Below are positions 27,825 to 37,139 of a stretch of 42,890 bases of DNA, in pieces (position 1 is the stretch's first letter; each line of letters opens with the position of its first letter). The translations under genes were made by a program, and so were the position numbers. Origin of the DNA: a bacterium (GTDB lineage Bacteria; Elusimicrobiota; Elusimicrobia; UBA1565; UBA9628); the NCBI GenBank assembly GCA_021846045.1, contig JAJZCM010000010.1:1-42890 (forward strand), written 5' to 3'. A model generated the notes under the pieces. It worked only from the letters and a program-made list of their open reading frames with translations. It was not told where the DNA came from and did not search any database.

Positions 27825-28735
27825 CGGGAAAGTTTCTTGGCTCGGCGGTGAAAAAATTGGACCACGGGGTCGATATAAGAGGCGTCGGTTCCAATTTGAA
27901 TAGAGTCAATGCCGGAGAGTTGAAATAATTTCTGAATTCGATCCAGCCGCTTTTCTTCTTCTTTTTGGTGGTCGGATAGGGCGCGCTGGGACGCCGCGTC
28001 AAAAAGTATTTCTTGACCTGATTCAGGGTCTTCCAAATTCATTAGAGCGTCAAAGGAAGGCAGAACTTTTTCTCTGGGGTCGGTTAAAATTATGGGAATT
28101 AAATCGTGCTTGAGGCTTCCGAGTTTAAGAGCGTGTTCAAAAGATGAAAAATCATCGGTTCTGAAATCCGATATTAGAAAAACGATGCAATGGCGGCGCA
28201 AAACGCGGCTGATGGTTTCAAGAATGATGTCAAGCCTTGTTCCGCTTTTCTTGGGCTCATAGGCCAAAACGTCTCGAATCAGATGAAGAATGTGTTTCCT
28301 TCCTTTTTTGGGGGGAACAAATTCCTCGACTCCTTCCGTAAATAGAAACATCCCGACTTTATCGTTGTTGTGAAGGGCGGAAAAAGCGAGAACTGCGGCC
28401 AACTCCGCCGCGATTTCTTTTTTAAGCGCGGCCGAACCAAAGAACTGGCTTTTGGAAAGATCGCAGGCGATGACGACCGTGAGTTCTCTTTCCTCGGTGT
28501 ATTGGCGTATATAGGGCTTTCTCATTCTTGCCGTGACGTTGCGGTCGATCAGACGGATGTCGTCTCCGGGCGAATACTCCCTGACTTCGGCAAACTCCAT
28601 GCCTCGACCCTTAAAAACGCTCAAGTATTCCCCCGCGAACGTTTCGGCAACGAGGCGTCCGGTTAAAATCTCGATATGGCGAACTTTCGATAGAATGTCG
28701 CTAGAGAGACCGAGACTTGAGCCGCTTTCTGTCAT
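27821..28735 (-). CDS. DUF58 / VWA-like protein of MoxR operon
   Basis: FKGRGMEFAEVREYSPGDDIRLIDRNVTARMRKPYIRQYTEERELTVVIACDLSKS signature. Confidence 0.92.
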   Translation of the reverse strand: MTESGSSLGLSSDILSKVRHIEILTGRLVAETFAGEYLSVFKGRGMEFAEVREYSPGDDIRLIDRNVTARMRKPYIRQYTEERELTVVIACDLSKSQFFGSAALKKEIAAELAAVLAFSALHNNDKVGMFLFTEGVEEFVPPKKGRKHILHLIRDVLAYEPKKSGTRLDIILETISRVLRRHCIVFLISDFRTDDFSSFEHALKLGSLKHDLIPIILTDPREKVLPSFDALMNLEDPESGQEILFDAASQRALSDHQKEEEKRLDRIQKLFQLSGIDSIQIGTDASYIDPVVQFFHRRAKKLSR

Positions 28736-28747
28736 GGAGAGTATCTG

Positions 28748-29737
28748 TTAGGGAACCTCGACCGCATCAAAAAGGGAACGCAGAATATCTTCCGAAGTGA
28801 TGTTTTGAGCTTCCGCCTCATAACTGAGAAGGATGCGGTGTCGCAATACGTCCATCCCGATGGTCTTGACGTCTTCGGGAGTTACGTAGCCGCGTCCGTT
28901 TAAAAAGGCGTAGGCCTTGGCCGCCTTGGCCAAGGCGATGGTCGCGCGGGGGCTTGCGCCGTAGGAAATGAGGGATTTTTCCTTGGTCAGCTTGTAGTCC
29001 TGGGGAGTTCTGGTTGCATAGATCAAATCCACGATATAGGCTTTGATCTTCTCATCCATGTAGATTTCAGAAGCGACTTTTCTGGCTTGCAGTATCTGTT
29101 GAGGCGAAACCACCACTTTGGGGACCAACAGCGTTTCCGAGGCCATTCTTTCTAAAATCGTTTTCTCTTCCAATTTGCTGGGATAGGTGACCTTGATCTT
29201 AAGCATGAAGCGGTCGACCTGGGCTTCAGGAAGAGGATAGGTCCCTTCTTGCTCGATGGGGTTTTGAGTCGCCAAGACCAAGAAGAGTTCCGGCAACGGG
29301 TAGGTCGTCGTTCCGATGGTGATGCTTTTTTCCTGCATCGCTTCCAGGAGCGCGCTTTGAACTTTGGCCGGCGCGCGGTTGATTTCATCCGCTAGAACGA
29401 GGTTGGCAAACAACGGGCCTTTCTTGACCGTAAAATCGGAATCCTTGGGATTAAAGACCAAGGTTCCCGTCAGATCGGCCGGCAAAAGATCTGGAGTAAA
29501 CTGAATGCGGGAAAAATCAGCTTTCAGACACTGGGAAAGAGTTTTAATAGTCAAGGTTTTCGCAAGTCCGGGGACTCCTTCAAGAAGAATGTGCCCCCCG
29601 GCGATGATTCCGATCAGGATGCGGTCGAGGATGTCTTCTTGGCCGACGATAACCCGTCCGGTTTCTCTTTTGAGTTCGGCGACAAAAAAACTTTCTTCCG
29701 AAACCTTTTTGTTAATCTCCTTAATACCTAATTCCAT
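28748..29737 (-). CDS. MoxR-family AAA ATPase
   Basis: GGHILLEGVPGLAKTLTIKTL, LVLADEINRAPAKVQSALLEAMQEKSITIG, ATQNPIEQEGTYPLPEAQVDRFMLK. Confidence 0.96.
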   Translation of the reverse strand: MELGIKEINKKVSEESFFVAELKRETGRVIVGQEDILDRILIGIIAGGHILLEGVPGLAKTLTIKTLSQCLKADFSRIQFTPDLLPADLTGTLVFNPKDSDFTVKKGPLFANLVLADEINRAPAKVQSALLEAMQEKSITIGTTTYPLPELFLVLATQNPIEQEGTYPLPEAQVDRFMLKIKVTYPSKLEEKTILERMASETLLVPKVVVSPQQILQARKVASEIYMDEKIKAYIVDLIYATRTPQDYKLTKEKSLISYGASPRATIALAKAAKAYAFLNGRGYVTPEDVKTIGMDVLRHRILLSYEAEAQNITSEDILRSLFDAVEVP

Positions 29738-29749
29738 ATGTTTTTCTCC

Positions 29750-30418
29750 TTACCAGGGGTTGAACTGCGGCTTGGCGCATTCTTCCGGCGTGGGAGGAGG
29801 CGCGGCAAGGGGGTTCCCATCTTGAGCTGCCTGGGCCTGCCTTGCCTCTACTGCTCTTCTCCACTCGGCGCATGCGTCGTCTATTTCTTTTTGTCTTTTC
29901 TTTCGCAAATCGTTGAGGACATTCAGCGCTTGTTGGCGCACAGGGCCTTCCGGATCTTTAGCCAGAGCGGTGATGGCGGTTGCCGCGGAATAGGCCCTCA
30001 TCTCATCTAAAGCCTTAAGAGCGGCTAGGCGTATGTCCGGATTATAATCCGTCAATGCGGCGACGACATGGGCAAGGACGGCATCGTTTCCTTTGTATTG
30101 GGACAGAAGCCCAAAAATCCTTATGCGAAGACTGATGGAGGGGTCGTGTTCTAGGTGTTCAAAAAGAAGAGGAAGCGCCAAATAAGATTTCTCGTTGGCC
30201 AAAAGTTTTAAGGCTTGCCAACGCACTTTCTTATTAGTGTCATCAGTTGATTTGGCGATTTTCTGTTCGTCATCCGGGCTTAAGAGGGGGCGCATGGTGC
30301 TTATTTTACTTAGGATCGGCGGCGGCGGCAACGGCGGCGGCAACGGCTTAGGTTTTAATTCTTGAAAAGCAAAGTATCCAGCAACGATAAAAAGAATAAA
30401 AAGAAAGAAATATTTCAT
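29750..30418 (-). CDS. Membrane-anchored HEAT-repeat protein
   Basis: N-terminal TM, proline-rich linker, repeats NKKVRWQALKLLAN / YNPDIRLAALKALDEM / EGPVRQQALNVLNDL. Confidence 0.7.
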   Translation of the reverse strand: MKYFFLFILFIVAGYFAFQELKPKPLPPPLPPPPILSKISTMRPLLSPDDEQKIAKSTDDTNKKVRWQALKLLANEKSYLALPLLFEHLEHDPSISLRIRIFGLLSQYKGNDAVLAHVVAALTDYNPDIRLAALKALDEMRAYSAATAITALAKDPEGPVRQQALNVLNDLRKKRQKEIDDACAEWRRAVEARQAQAAQDGNPLAAPPPTPEECAKPQFNPW

Positions 30419-30508
30419 AGAGGGGTGTCCTATTGTGAGAGGTTCAACAATCGGCGCATACCTTGATTAAAACAAATTGAATTCAGAGCGTGCAACGCCT
30501 TTACGGGA

Positions 30509-31552
30509 TTACTGCGGGACTTGATTTTTGGATTTGCTTGGGAGATTGAAATTTAAGGATAGATAGCTGACGTTTCCGAGAAAAGCCATCGGGACAAAGG
30601 CGTAATCAAAGGAGACGTCTCCGGCGGAAAACCCGATGCCCCCCGAAAACATCGAGACCGGCCCGAGATCAGAACTCTCGATGTTCATCGTATTGATTCC
30701 GCCTCTCAGGGCGATTTTGATGTCTTTATCGATGGAAATAGCATACTCGGCTCCTAGGGCGCCGTAGACGATATTCTGTTCGGGCGCGATCATGTCCATG
30801 GAAAGAGTGACTCCTTTCCATGGATACATAGCGCCCCCTACTCTCAACTGGAAAGGCTGGACGGTTTGGACGGCGTCAAATTTCGGGCCTTGGCCGATAT
30901 TTTGAGCGGTAATTCCCATGTCGTAATAACTGCCGCCATGATAGATGCGGGTCTGAACGCCGAAATCTCCCCCGTAGGAATCGGCGGACTGGACAATCGT
31001 CGAATGAATCCAGCGTCCAGAAACTCCCATGGAAGTCGCGATATCGTTGTCGGAGAGATCCGGGATGCTTTCCCCCCATCCGACCTCGGCGACATAATCA
31101 TGGGGAGAAAAGCTTCCGAGGGAATTTCCATTGATGTCAGTTTGCGCGATAGACCCATAGCTTTGCGAACGGAATCCAACAGCGAGGACGCCGGTGTCCG
31201 AGACCCGTTTGGCGACTTCGGCGGCTTGATAGTTGATGCCGGCCAAATACGGCGTATACATGAGAGATCCGGACATGTCCGAAACGCGGGAAAGACCGGC
31301 GGGGTTCCAGTAAAGGGAAGTCGCGTCATCGGTCACGGCCGTGTAAGCGCCTCCCATGGCGATGCCGCGCGCGCCGATGGGTTCGAGCAAAAATTGGTCG
31401 CCCGCCGTTCCAATGGCATTGGCGGTAAAGTCCGAAACGACGGCGAAGGCTTCGGGAATGAAAATAAGGGAGTTGAGTAAAAATAGGCCAAGCGCTGCGC
31501 CAATGACCAAGCGCCGTCCCATTTCTTTGTCACCTTCCTTCGCGAGTTTCAT
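30509..31552 (-). CDS. PorV/PorQ-like (UPF0164) outer-membrane protein
   Basis: FLLEPIGARGIAMGGAYTAVTDDATSLYWNPAGLSRV motif typical of the family; beta-barrel C-terminus. Confidence 0.75.
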   Translation of the reverse strand: MKLAKEGDKEMGRRLVIGAALGLFLLNSLIFIPEAFAVVSDFTANAIGTAGDQFLLEPIGARGIAMGGAYTAVTDDATSLYWNPAGLSRVSDMSGSLMYTPYLAGINYQAAEVAKRVSDTGVLAVGFRSQSYGSIAQTDINGNSLGSFSPHDYVAEVGWGESIPDLSDNDIATSMGVSGRWIHSTIVQSADSYGGDFGVQTRIYHGGSYYDMGITAQNIGQGPKFDAVQTVQPFQLRVGGAMYPWKGVTLSMDMIAPEQNIVYGALGAEYAISIDKDIKIALRGGINTMNIESSDLGPVSMFSGGIGFSAGDVSFDYAFVPMAFLGNVSYLSLNFNLPSKSKNQVPQ

Positions 31553-31594
31553 GGCGCGTTTTTACGCCTACATCCTCCATTGACCTTCTTTTTC

Positions 31595-34500
31595 CTAGCG
31601 TTCAACGGCGACTTTATAAATGTCGTTAGTTCCTTGATAAGTGACGTAAACGAGATAGACTCCGCTGGCGACTAAGCGCCCGCCGCGGTTTGTGCCCGGC
31701 CAGTGGAAAAGTCCGGAGTCGTCTGCGGTTCCCTCAAAAACCATGGACCCCATCACCGTATATATTCTAACGCGGGCGCCGGCGGGAAGATTTTGGAAAG
31801 TAACGTAGCCGTTTCCGCGCGAGGGATAGAGAGGATTGGGATAAATCGAGACATTTTTAACGCTGGTCCCGTCCGCGACATCTCCAAATTCAAATTGAGA
31901 AATATGATTGAGGGTCGCGGTAAATTGATAGGCCGGTTGGTTGACGGTGGTCTCGACCGGCACGCAGGCATTGGGCCCAGTCACGCGCAAAAGCGATGCT
32001 GTGTTGAGGTTAAGTCCTGTAACTTGCATGGGAGTATAAGAGAGCGTCAAGCTCAGTGGAGTGGTCGGCTCTATCGCGGGAGATGCCGTGATGGAAATTC
32101 CAATAGAAGAGCCTGTTCCCGGACAAAGAGGCGGCGATGTTGAAATGGGAGAGATGACTAAAATAACGTTTTGGGAAAAAGAATTGGCGTTGATTAAGAT
32201 GCTACCGGTCTCGCCATTTGAAAGCGTAAACGACTCATAGGTCCGGGAACTAGCGATGACATAGATTCCGGAGCTTCCCGGCGGAGCCCCGTTATTAAAG
32301 GTGAGCGTGCTGACTACATTTGAAAAAGCGCTGAGAACTCCGTTTTGGTTTTGCGCTTGTCCGCGAATGTAGTAGGTGTATCCGCCGATGAGGCCCATGA
32401 TGGTGTCGGTGCTTTGATTTGAATTTGCGGAAAAAGCCAAAGCGGCGCTCGTAATAGCGACAGCGAAAGAACTATCAGTTGAGTAGGTGATTTGATAGGT
32501 GTCCAAGGACGAATTGGTGGTTGTGCTCCACGCAACGGAAATAGATCCCGCAGTCGTTCCCGTAACGGCCAGATTTTGCGGCGGCGCGGCTAAAGTTTCC
32601 TCCGAGGTTCCCAAAAGCAAAGGAGAACTCTCTATTCCATCCCCGTTAATCGCGAAAACCTGGGTCTGAAACCAGGTTCCAGGAAGAGGCAATCCCGTGA
32701 CATCGCAATAAGAAGAACTGCTGGCGGTTGTCGTTAAGCTGGTAAAGACATTCGTTGAGACGTTAAAGGCGGTCACGCTGCAAATATAGAGCGTATAGTT
32801 GGGATTACCATTGGTCGCCCATTGCCCGAGAAAACCCGAAGTTGAAATGGCTGTAATGGCCGGGCTTACGGGCGCCGGTGGGGCCGCGTCGGTGTAAATG
32901 GTGGCGCTGGAGGTGAAAGGTCCTTGCCCTGAAGAGGTGACGGCGGCAATTTCAACCGAGCGCGGAGAGTTGATGTCTAGCCCAGAATCTGTAAATTGGG
33001 TGTTGCCCGTGGTTCCAATTAAAGCGGGCGGGGTTGTGGTCGCATTATAAACCGCGAAGTATCCTCCGGAGGGAAGTGATGCGCTGGTCCAACTCCAGCT
33101 GATGGAGGTTGGGCTTACGGGCGCTCCGGAAAGGCTAAAAACCTGATTGACGGTTATCGTTGTTGCGATATTGCTAAATCCAGCGGAAGGGATCAGGTCG
33201 TAGTTGAAAGCCCGGACGCGGAAATAATAGCTGGTGTCCATTTGTAGCGGTGAGATGACCGCTTGGGTGGAGGTGTAATCCAGCGAACTGGGAATAGGCG
33301 TTGAAAAGGAATTGACAAAACCATCCGTTGATTCTGAAATCTCGTAAACGGTTCCCGGTGAATTGCCGTTAGGATACCAGTTCAAGGCGAGGCTTGAACC
33401 TGTGTCGGAAGAAATGAAAAGGTTCTGCGGGACGGCGGCCAAGGTATAGGTGATTCCCGATGTCGCTCCCGGACCATCACCCGAGATGGTGTAAGGCGCT
33501 ACGAGAAGTTGGACTGTGGTGTTAGGCGCGAGACTGGTTTCAATATAGGAAGTCGTTGCGTCCGTTGATAGAAATACTCCCGTGGTTGCTTGATAAACGT
33601 CATAACCGTCAAAGGTTCCCGGAGCCGCGCTCCAAGTCCAGGAAACGGAGGAGATTCCCAGAACAGTCGGCTGCGGAATTCCGGCGGGACTGCTGGGAAG
33701 CGGGGGTCCCGCGTGAACCAGAATGGCCGAGGAATACTGGGCGTTGGCGCCTTCGCGAAGCTGGTACCAGCCGTAAGGAAGAGCGGAATTGGTGGCAGGA
33801 AGCGTGACGGTGATCGAGGAATTGGTTTGGCTCCAAAGGTTGGCGGAGTTGGCGTAAATAGCGGTCGTTAGATCAACCATAAAACTCGTGCCGTTATCAG
33901 TGGCGCTTAAAACCAGACGGGGCTTGTCTTGATCGGAGTTGGCGCTGGAGGCCCCGCCGCCCGAGGCTTCGGTGACCCCGTGGAAATTACCGCCGGTGAC
34001 GGTGACAGCGGCGCCGGGGAGAAGGACGGGGAGATTGATGGCATTGACGAAGGGTTGCCGGATACTTGGCGGGGCATTGACGGTGTCTAAATCGGGGGTC
34101 GCGGTGAAGAAATAGGAGTTGGTTCCCGCTAAATAATTGCCTCCGCTAAGACTTCCCAAACCTCCGATATCAAAAACCACCCCGGAAAGAGAAATGTTGG
34201 TCGTGTGCGCGGCCTTGGGCGTGATGCTCCCGGCTGCAGCCCAAGCTCCAGCATAAGGATCGTAAATTTCAAGCGTTCCGACCGCCCCCACCGTGGTAAA
34301 CCCTCCGGAAACCAAGACTCCTCCGTTAGGAAGTAAAACCGCATTGTGGTCAAAGCGCGCGGCGGTGAGAGAACCTGTTATGGACCAGCTGTTTGAAGCG
34401 GGATTATAAATATACGCCCCTGCCTGTTCTCCCACGCCATTATCTCCTCCAGCGACCAAGACGTTTCCATTGGATAAAAGAGTGGCGGTCTGCCCCACCA

Positions 34501-36808
34501 GCGGGACGGGCATACTGGTGGCAGTGCTCCAGGCTTGAGTTGTGGGATCATAAATTTCCGCGCTACTGAGATGTCCACCAGCATTTTGACCGCCCGTGAT
34601 GAGAACGCTTCCATCTTGGAGGAGGGTCGCCGTCTGTTGAGAGAGCCCTGTTGAATTGCCCGTCAAACTCGCGGGTATAGAGGTGGTCAGCGCCCAGGTG
34701 GCGGAGGTGGAATAATAAATTTCAGCGCTGTTTAAATAGTTGTTTACATTTTCAACTCCGCCGACGACTAAGACGTTCCCATTGGGCAAAATCGTCGCCG
34801 TATGGTATTCTCGGGCCTGGTTCATGGACGCCGTGACGGTCCAGGCGCTTCCGGTGGAGTTATAAATCTCGCAACTCGATAAGGTTCCCGTGCTAACATT
34901 TTCTCCGCCGGTGATTAAAACATTGCCGTTGGGAAGAAGCGTCGCGGTTTGTTTGTCTCGGGTGACATTGAGAGGGGCGGTCGTGCTGAAAGTCAAATCA
35001 TTAGGATCAAAAATTAGAGAGGTGTTAAGGGTATCCGTGCTGACGTCTTGGCCGCCCGCGATAATCATCCTTCCATCAGGCAGGGTCGTGGTCGTGTGAT
35101 ACGCTCGCGGTCCCGGAAGGCTTGGCCCCGAGCCCGGCTGCGTAAAAGACTCAATGCCAGCAATGACGTCCGCGCCTCCCGCGATACTGGCTTGGGTTAC
35201 GTAGGCCGCGCTGGTTTGGTTCCAGGACGCTCCTCCGATGATTTCATCGGTATCCATGGGCGACAAAAGAGAGGTTTCGGCAAAGCGAGCGGTATTATAC
35301 GGGGCGTAGGGTGCGATGGTAGGCTCGATATTAAAAGCGACAGAGGGAGGCCCGGCCAAGGCTGCGGTGTTGAGCGTCCAAGCGTTTTGCTGTGGATTAT
35401 AGGTTTCAACATCGGCAAACACCATGCTGGAAATGACGACGGCTACGTAAGCATTGCCGCTTGCCCCCGACATGGTGGTTCCAGAGGGAGTCAAATTAAT
35501 GGGAGACGAACAAGGGAGGGTCGTGCAGTTAATGGTGCCGCTTAAAGGCGGGAGTGATTTTATTTGAATCTCCCCACAGGCCCAAGAGTAGGTTCCCCCG
35601 GAAGTATCAATGCAGGTTCCCTGTCCATTGATAGGGGCATCAAAAGCGGCAACATTAATGGTCCCGCTGGAAAACGATATAGAGCTTGCTGGAAAAGAAA
35701 CAAATCCTCCGACGATGATGCCCGCCGTATTAACGGAAAGTTTAAGCAGAATGGGAGTCGCGTTGGCGGGAGTGACGGTTTGATTTGAAAAAGAGGTTCC
35801 GCTGTAAACGATGCTCCCGCTAACCTGTAGAGCTGGGTATGAATCCGAAGCTGGGGAAATGGTGCCAAGTCCCCCAGCGACATTGATGTTTCCATTGGCG
35901 TCCAAATTGGCCGCGAATTTTTCTCGGTTCTCATTCATTGGAGCCCCAGGGGAAAACCCGGATGCCGGATCATAAATCTGGACGGCGCTCGTGCTTTCGT
36001 TGACTCCAGGGCCTTGATTATCGACATTATTGTTTGTGTTTTTTCCACCGGCGATGAGGACTCTCCCGTCTCCCATGGCGGTGGCTGTATGGAACGCGGT
36101 TTGAAGCGGAAGGGCCGGTCCGCCGGTGAATGAATTGTTTTGCGCGTTATAGATTTCGGTCGTATCAAGATAAGCCCCGCCGCTGACTCCGCCGGCCATG
36201 AAAACGTTTCCACCGGATAAAAGACTCGCCGAATGAAAAGCGCGGGCGCTGCTCATTGTGGGGCCGGGGCCGCCGAGGTTGATATGACCGGGCCCAAAAA
36301 ATCCGGACATATCCGGTGTGTAGATATCGCAGGTAGCGGTTGCAACTCCGGTAAGATCAACGTACCCTCCGCATAGGAGGACGGTTCCATTACCCAACAA
36401 TGTCGCTGTGTGTCCGAATCGTGGGACGCTTAAATTCGGGCCCAGGGCCCAAGTCTTGGCGGTTGGGTTATAAATTTCCGTCGTGTTTAGGCCCCCCGGA
36501 TTAGTACTATTGACTCCGCCGGCGACTAAAACAAGACCATTGGGAAGAACCGTCGCGGTGTGAGAACTGAGCGCCACGAGATTAACTGTCGAAGCCTGGG
36601 TCACGGTTCCATTGGGATTGATGAGTTGAGCCCTGGCGGTTGCAGGAGGGTTTGCCGTTGTCTCGCCGCCGACAACCAGAATGGAACCGTCCGGCAATAA
36701 ACTTGAGCTTTCGCCAAAGACCGGGGTCAATTGCGCATGGGACAGGGTTGGGAGAATAAACCAAAACAATATCCCCGCCGCCGAAAGAATCTTTAATCGT
36801 TTAGGCAT
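31595..36808 (-). CDS. Giant secreted kelch-repeat/fibronectin-III protein with FlgD/T9SS-like C-terminal domain
   Basis: Signal peptide MPKRLKILSAAGILFWFILPTLSHAQ; at least twelve HTATLLPNGNVLVAGG-type kelch repeats; several FN3 modules; C-term IYPNPLYPSRGNGYVTFQNLPAGARVRIYTVMGSMVFEG...GVYLVYV. Start at 36808; the longer ORF to 37003 runs into a repeat element. Confidence 0.85.
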   Translation of the reverse strand: MPKRLKILSAAGILFWFILPTLSHAQLTPVFGESSSLLPDGSILVVGGETTANPPATARAQLINPNGTVTQASTVNLVALSSHTATVLPNGLVLVAGGVNSTNPGGLNTTEIYNPTAKTWALGPNLSVPRFGHTATLLGNGTVLLCGGYVDLTGVATATCDIYTPDMSGFFGPGHINLGGPGPTMSSARAFHSASLLSGGNVFMAGGVSGGAYLDTTEIYNAQNNSFTGGPALPLQTAFHTATAMGDGRVLIAGGKNTNNNVDNQGPGVNESTSAVQIYDPASGFSPGAPMNENREKFAANLDANGNINVAGGLGTISPASDSYPALQVSGSIVYSGTSFSNQTVTPANATPILLKLSVNTAGIIVGGFVSFPASSISFSSGTINVAAFDAPINGQGTCIDTSGGTYSWACGEIQIKSLPPLSGTINCTTLPCSSPINLTPSGTTMSGASGNAYVAVVISSMVFADVETYNPQQNAWTLNTAALAGPPSVAFNIEPTIAPYAPYNTARFAETSLLSPMDTDEIIGGASWNQTSAAYVTQASIAGGADVIAGIESFTQPGSGPSLPGPRAYHTTTTLPDGRMIIAGGQDVSTDTLNTSLIFDPNDLTFSTTAPLNVTRDKQTATLLPNGNVLITGGENVSTGTLSSCEIYNSTGSAWTVTASMNQAREYHTATILPNGNVLVVGGVENVNNYLNSAEIYYSTSATWALTTSIPASLTGNSTGLSQQTATLLQDGSVLITGGQNAGGHLSSAEIYDPTTQAWSTATSMPVPLVGQTATLLSNGNVLVAGGDNGVGEQAGAYIYNPASNSWSITGSLTAARFDHNAVLLPNGGVLVSGGFTTVGAVGTLEIYDPYAGAWAAAGSITPKAAHTTNISLSGVVFDIGGLGSLSGGNYLAGTNSYFFTATPDLDTVNAPPSIRQPFVNAINLPVLLPGAAVTVTGGNFHGVTEASGGGASSANSDQDKPRLVLSATDNGTSFMVDLTTAIYANSANLWSQTNSSITVTLPATNSALPYGWYQLREGANAQYSSAILVHAGPPLPSSPAGIPQPTVLGISSVSWTWSAAPGTFDGYDVYQATTGVFLSTDATTSYIETSLAPNTTVQLLVAPYTISGDGPGATSGITYTLAAVPQNLFISSDTGSSLALNWYPNGNSPGTVYEISESTDGFVNSFSTPIPSSLDYTSTQAVISPLQMDTSYYFRVRAFNYDLIPSAGFSNIATTITVNQVFSLSGAPVSPTSISWSWTSASLPSGGYFAVYNATTTPPALIGTTGNTQFTDSGLDINSPRSVEIAAVTSSGQGPFTSSATIYTDAAPPAPVSPAITAISTSGFLGQWATNGNPNYTLYICSVTAFNVSTNVFTSLTTTASSSSYCDVTGLPLPGTWFQTQVFAINGDGIESSPLLLGTSEETLAAPPQNLAVTGTTAGSISVAWSTTTNSSLDTYQITYSTDSSFAVAITSAALAFSANSNQSTDTIMGLIGGYTYYIRGQAQNQNGVLSAFSNVVSTLTFNNGAPPGSSGIYVIASSRTYESFTLSNGETGSILINANSFSQNVILVISPISTSPPLCPGTGSSIGISITASPAIEPTTPLSLTLSYTPMQVTGLNLNTASLLRVTGPNACVPVETTVNQPAYQFTATLNHISQFEFGDVADGTSVKNVSIYPNPLYPSRGNGYVTFQNLPAGARVRIYTVMGSMVFEGTADDSGLFHWPGTNRGGRLVASGVYLVYVTYQGTNDIYKVAVER

Positions 36809-36827
36809 AGCAAGGTCGCTGGAACTT

Positions 36828-37095
36828 AGGGCTTGGAAAGGAATAAGGTATACACTTCGCCGGAGGCGATTTTGGTGCGAGCCGAGAAGTGAGGAACGAG
36901 CATACTGAACGTATGCGAGCGACGAACGACGAAGGCGTAGCCCAAAAGTGCCCCGGCCCTTCGGGGAGGTTCGCTCTTGGACGATTTCTTTGTTGCTCCT
37001 CATTCACATAGCTTAAGCTATGCTCACTCGTCGCGCCTCGAAATCGTCTCAACATCTAACCTCCGAAGTGTATACCTTATTCCTTTCCAAGCCCT
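36828..37095. repeat. ~268-bp element with 32-bp perfect terminal inverted repeats and internal palindromes
   Basis: agggcttggaaaggaataaggtatacacttcg (36828-36859) vs its reverse complement (37064-37095); internal CATAGCTTAAGCTATG (37007-37022) and GCATAC-TGAAC-GTATGC (36900-36916). Confidence 0.9.
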
Positions 37096-37139
37096 TAGCG
37101 TAACAGGAGGGTGTTACGGAAAAATGACGGGTAAAGTCG

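Noticed and set aside
30313-30346. GGC-rich microsatellite-like tract
   Set aside because: It simply encodes the proline-rich linker of the HEAT protein.
30866-31480. 204-aa + strand ORF opposite the PorV-like gene
   Set aside because: Antisense shadow ORF in GC-rich coding sequence.
35048-35545. 165-aa + strand ORF opposite the kelch gene
   Set aside because: Repetitive beta-propeller coding sequence generates antisense open frames.
31595-36808. CRISPR or tandem DNA repeats in the kelch gene
   Set aside because: Repeats are diverged protein-level kelch motifs of irregular spacing, not direct repeats with spacers.
36809-37003. N-terminal extension of the giant kelch ORF to 37003
   Set aside because: It runs through the inverted-repeat element; a convincing signal peptide starts at 36808.
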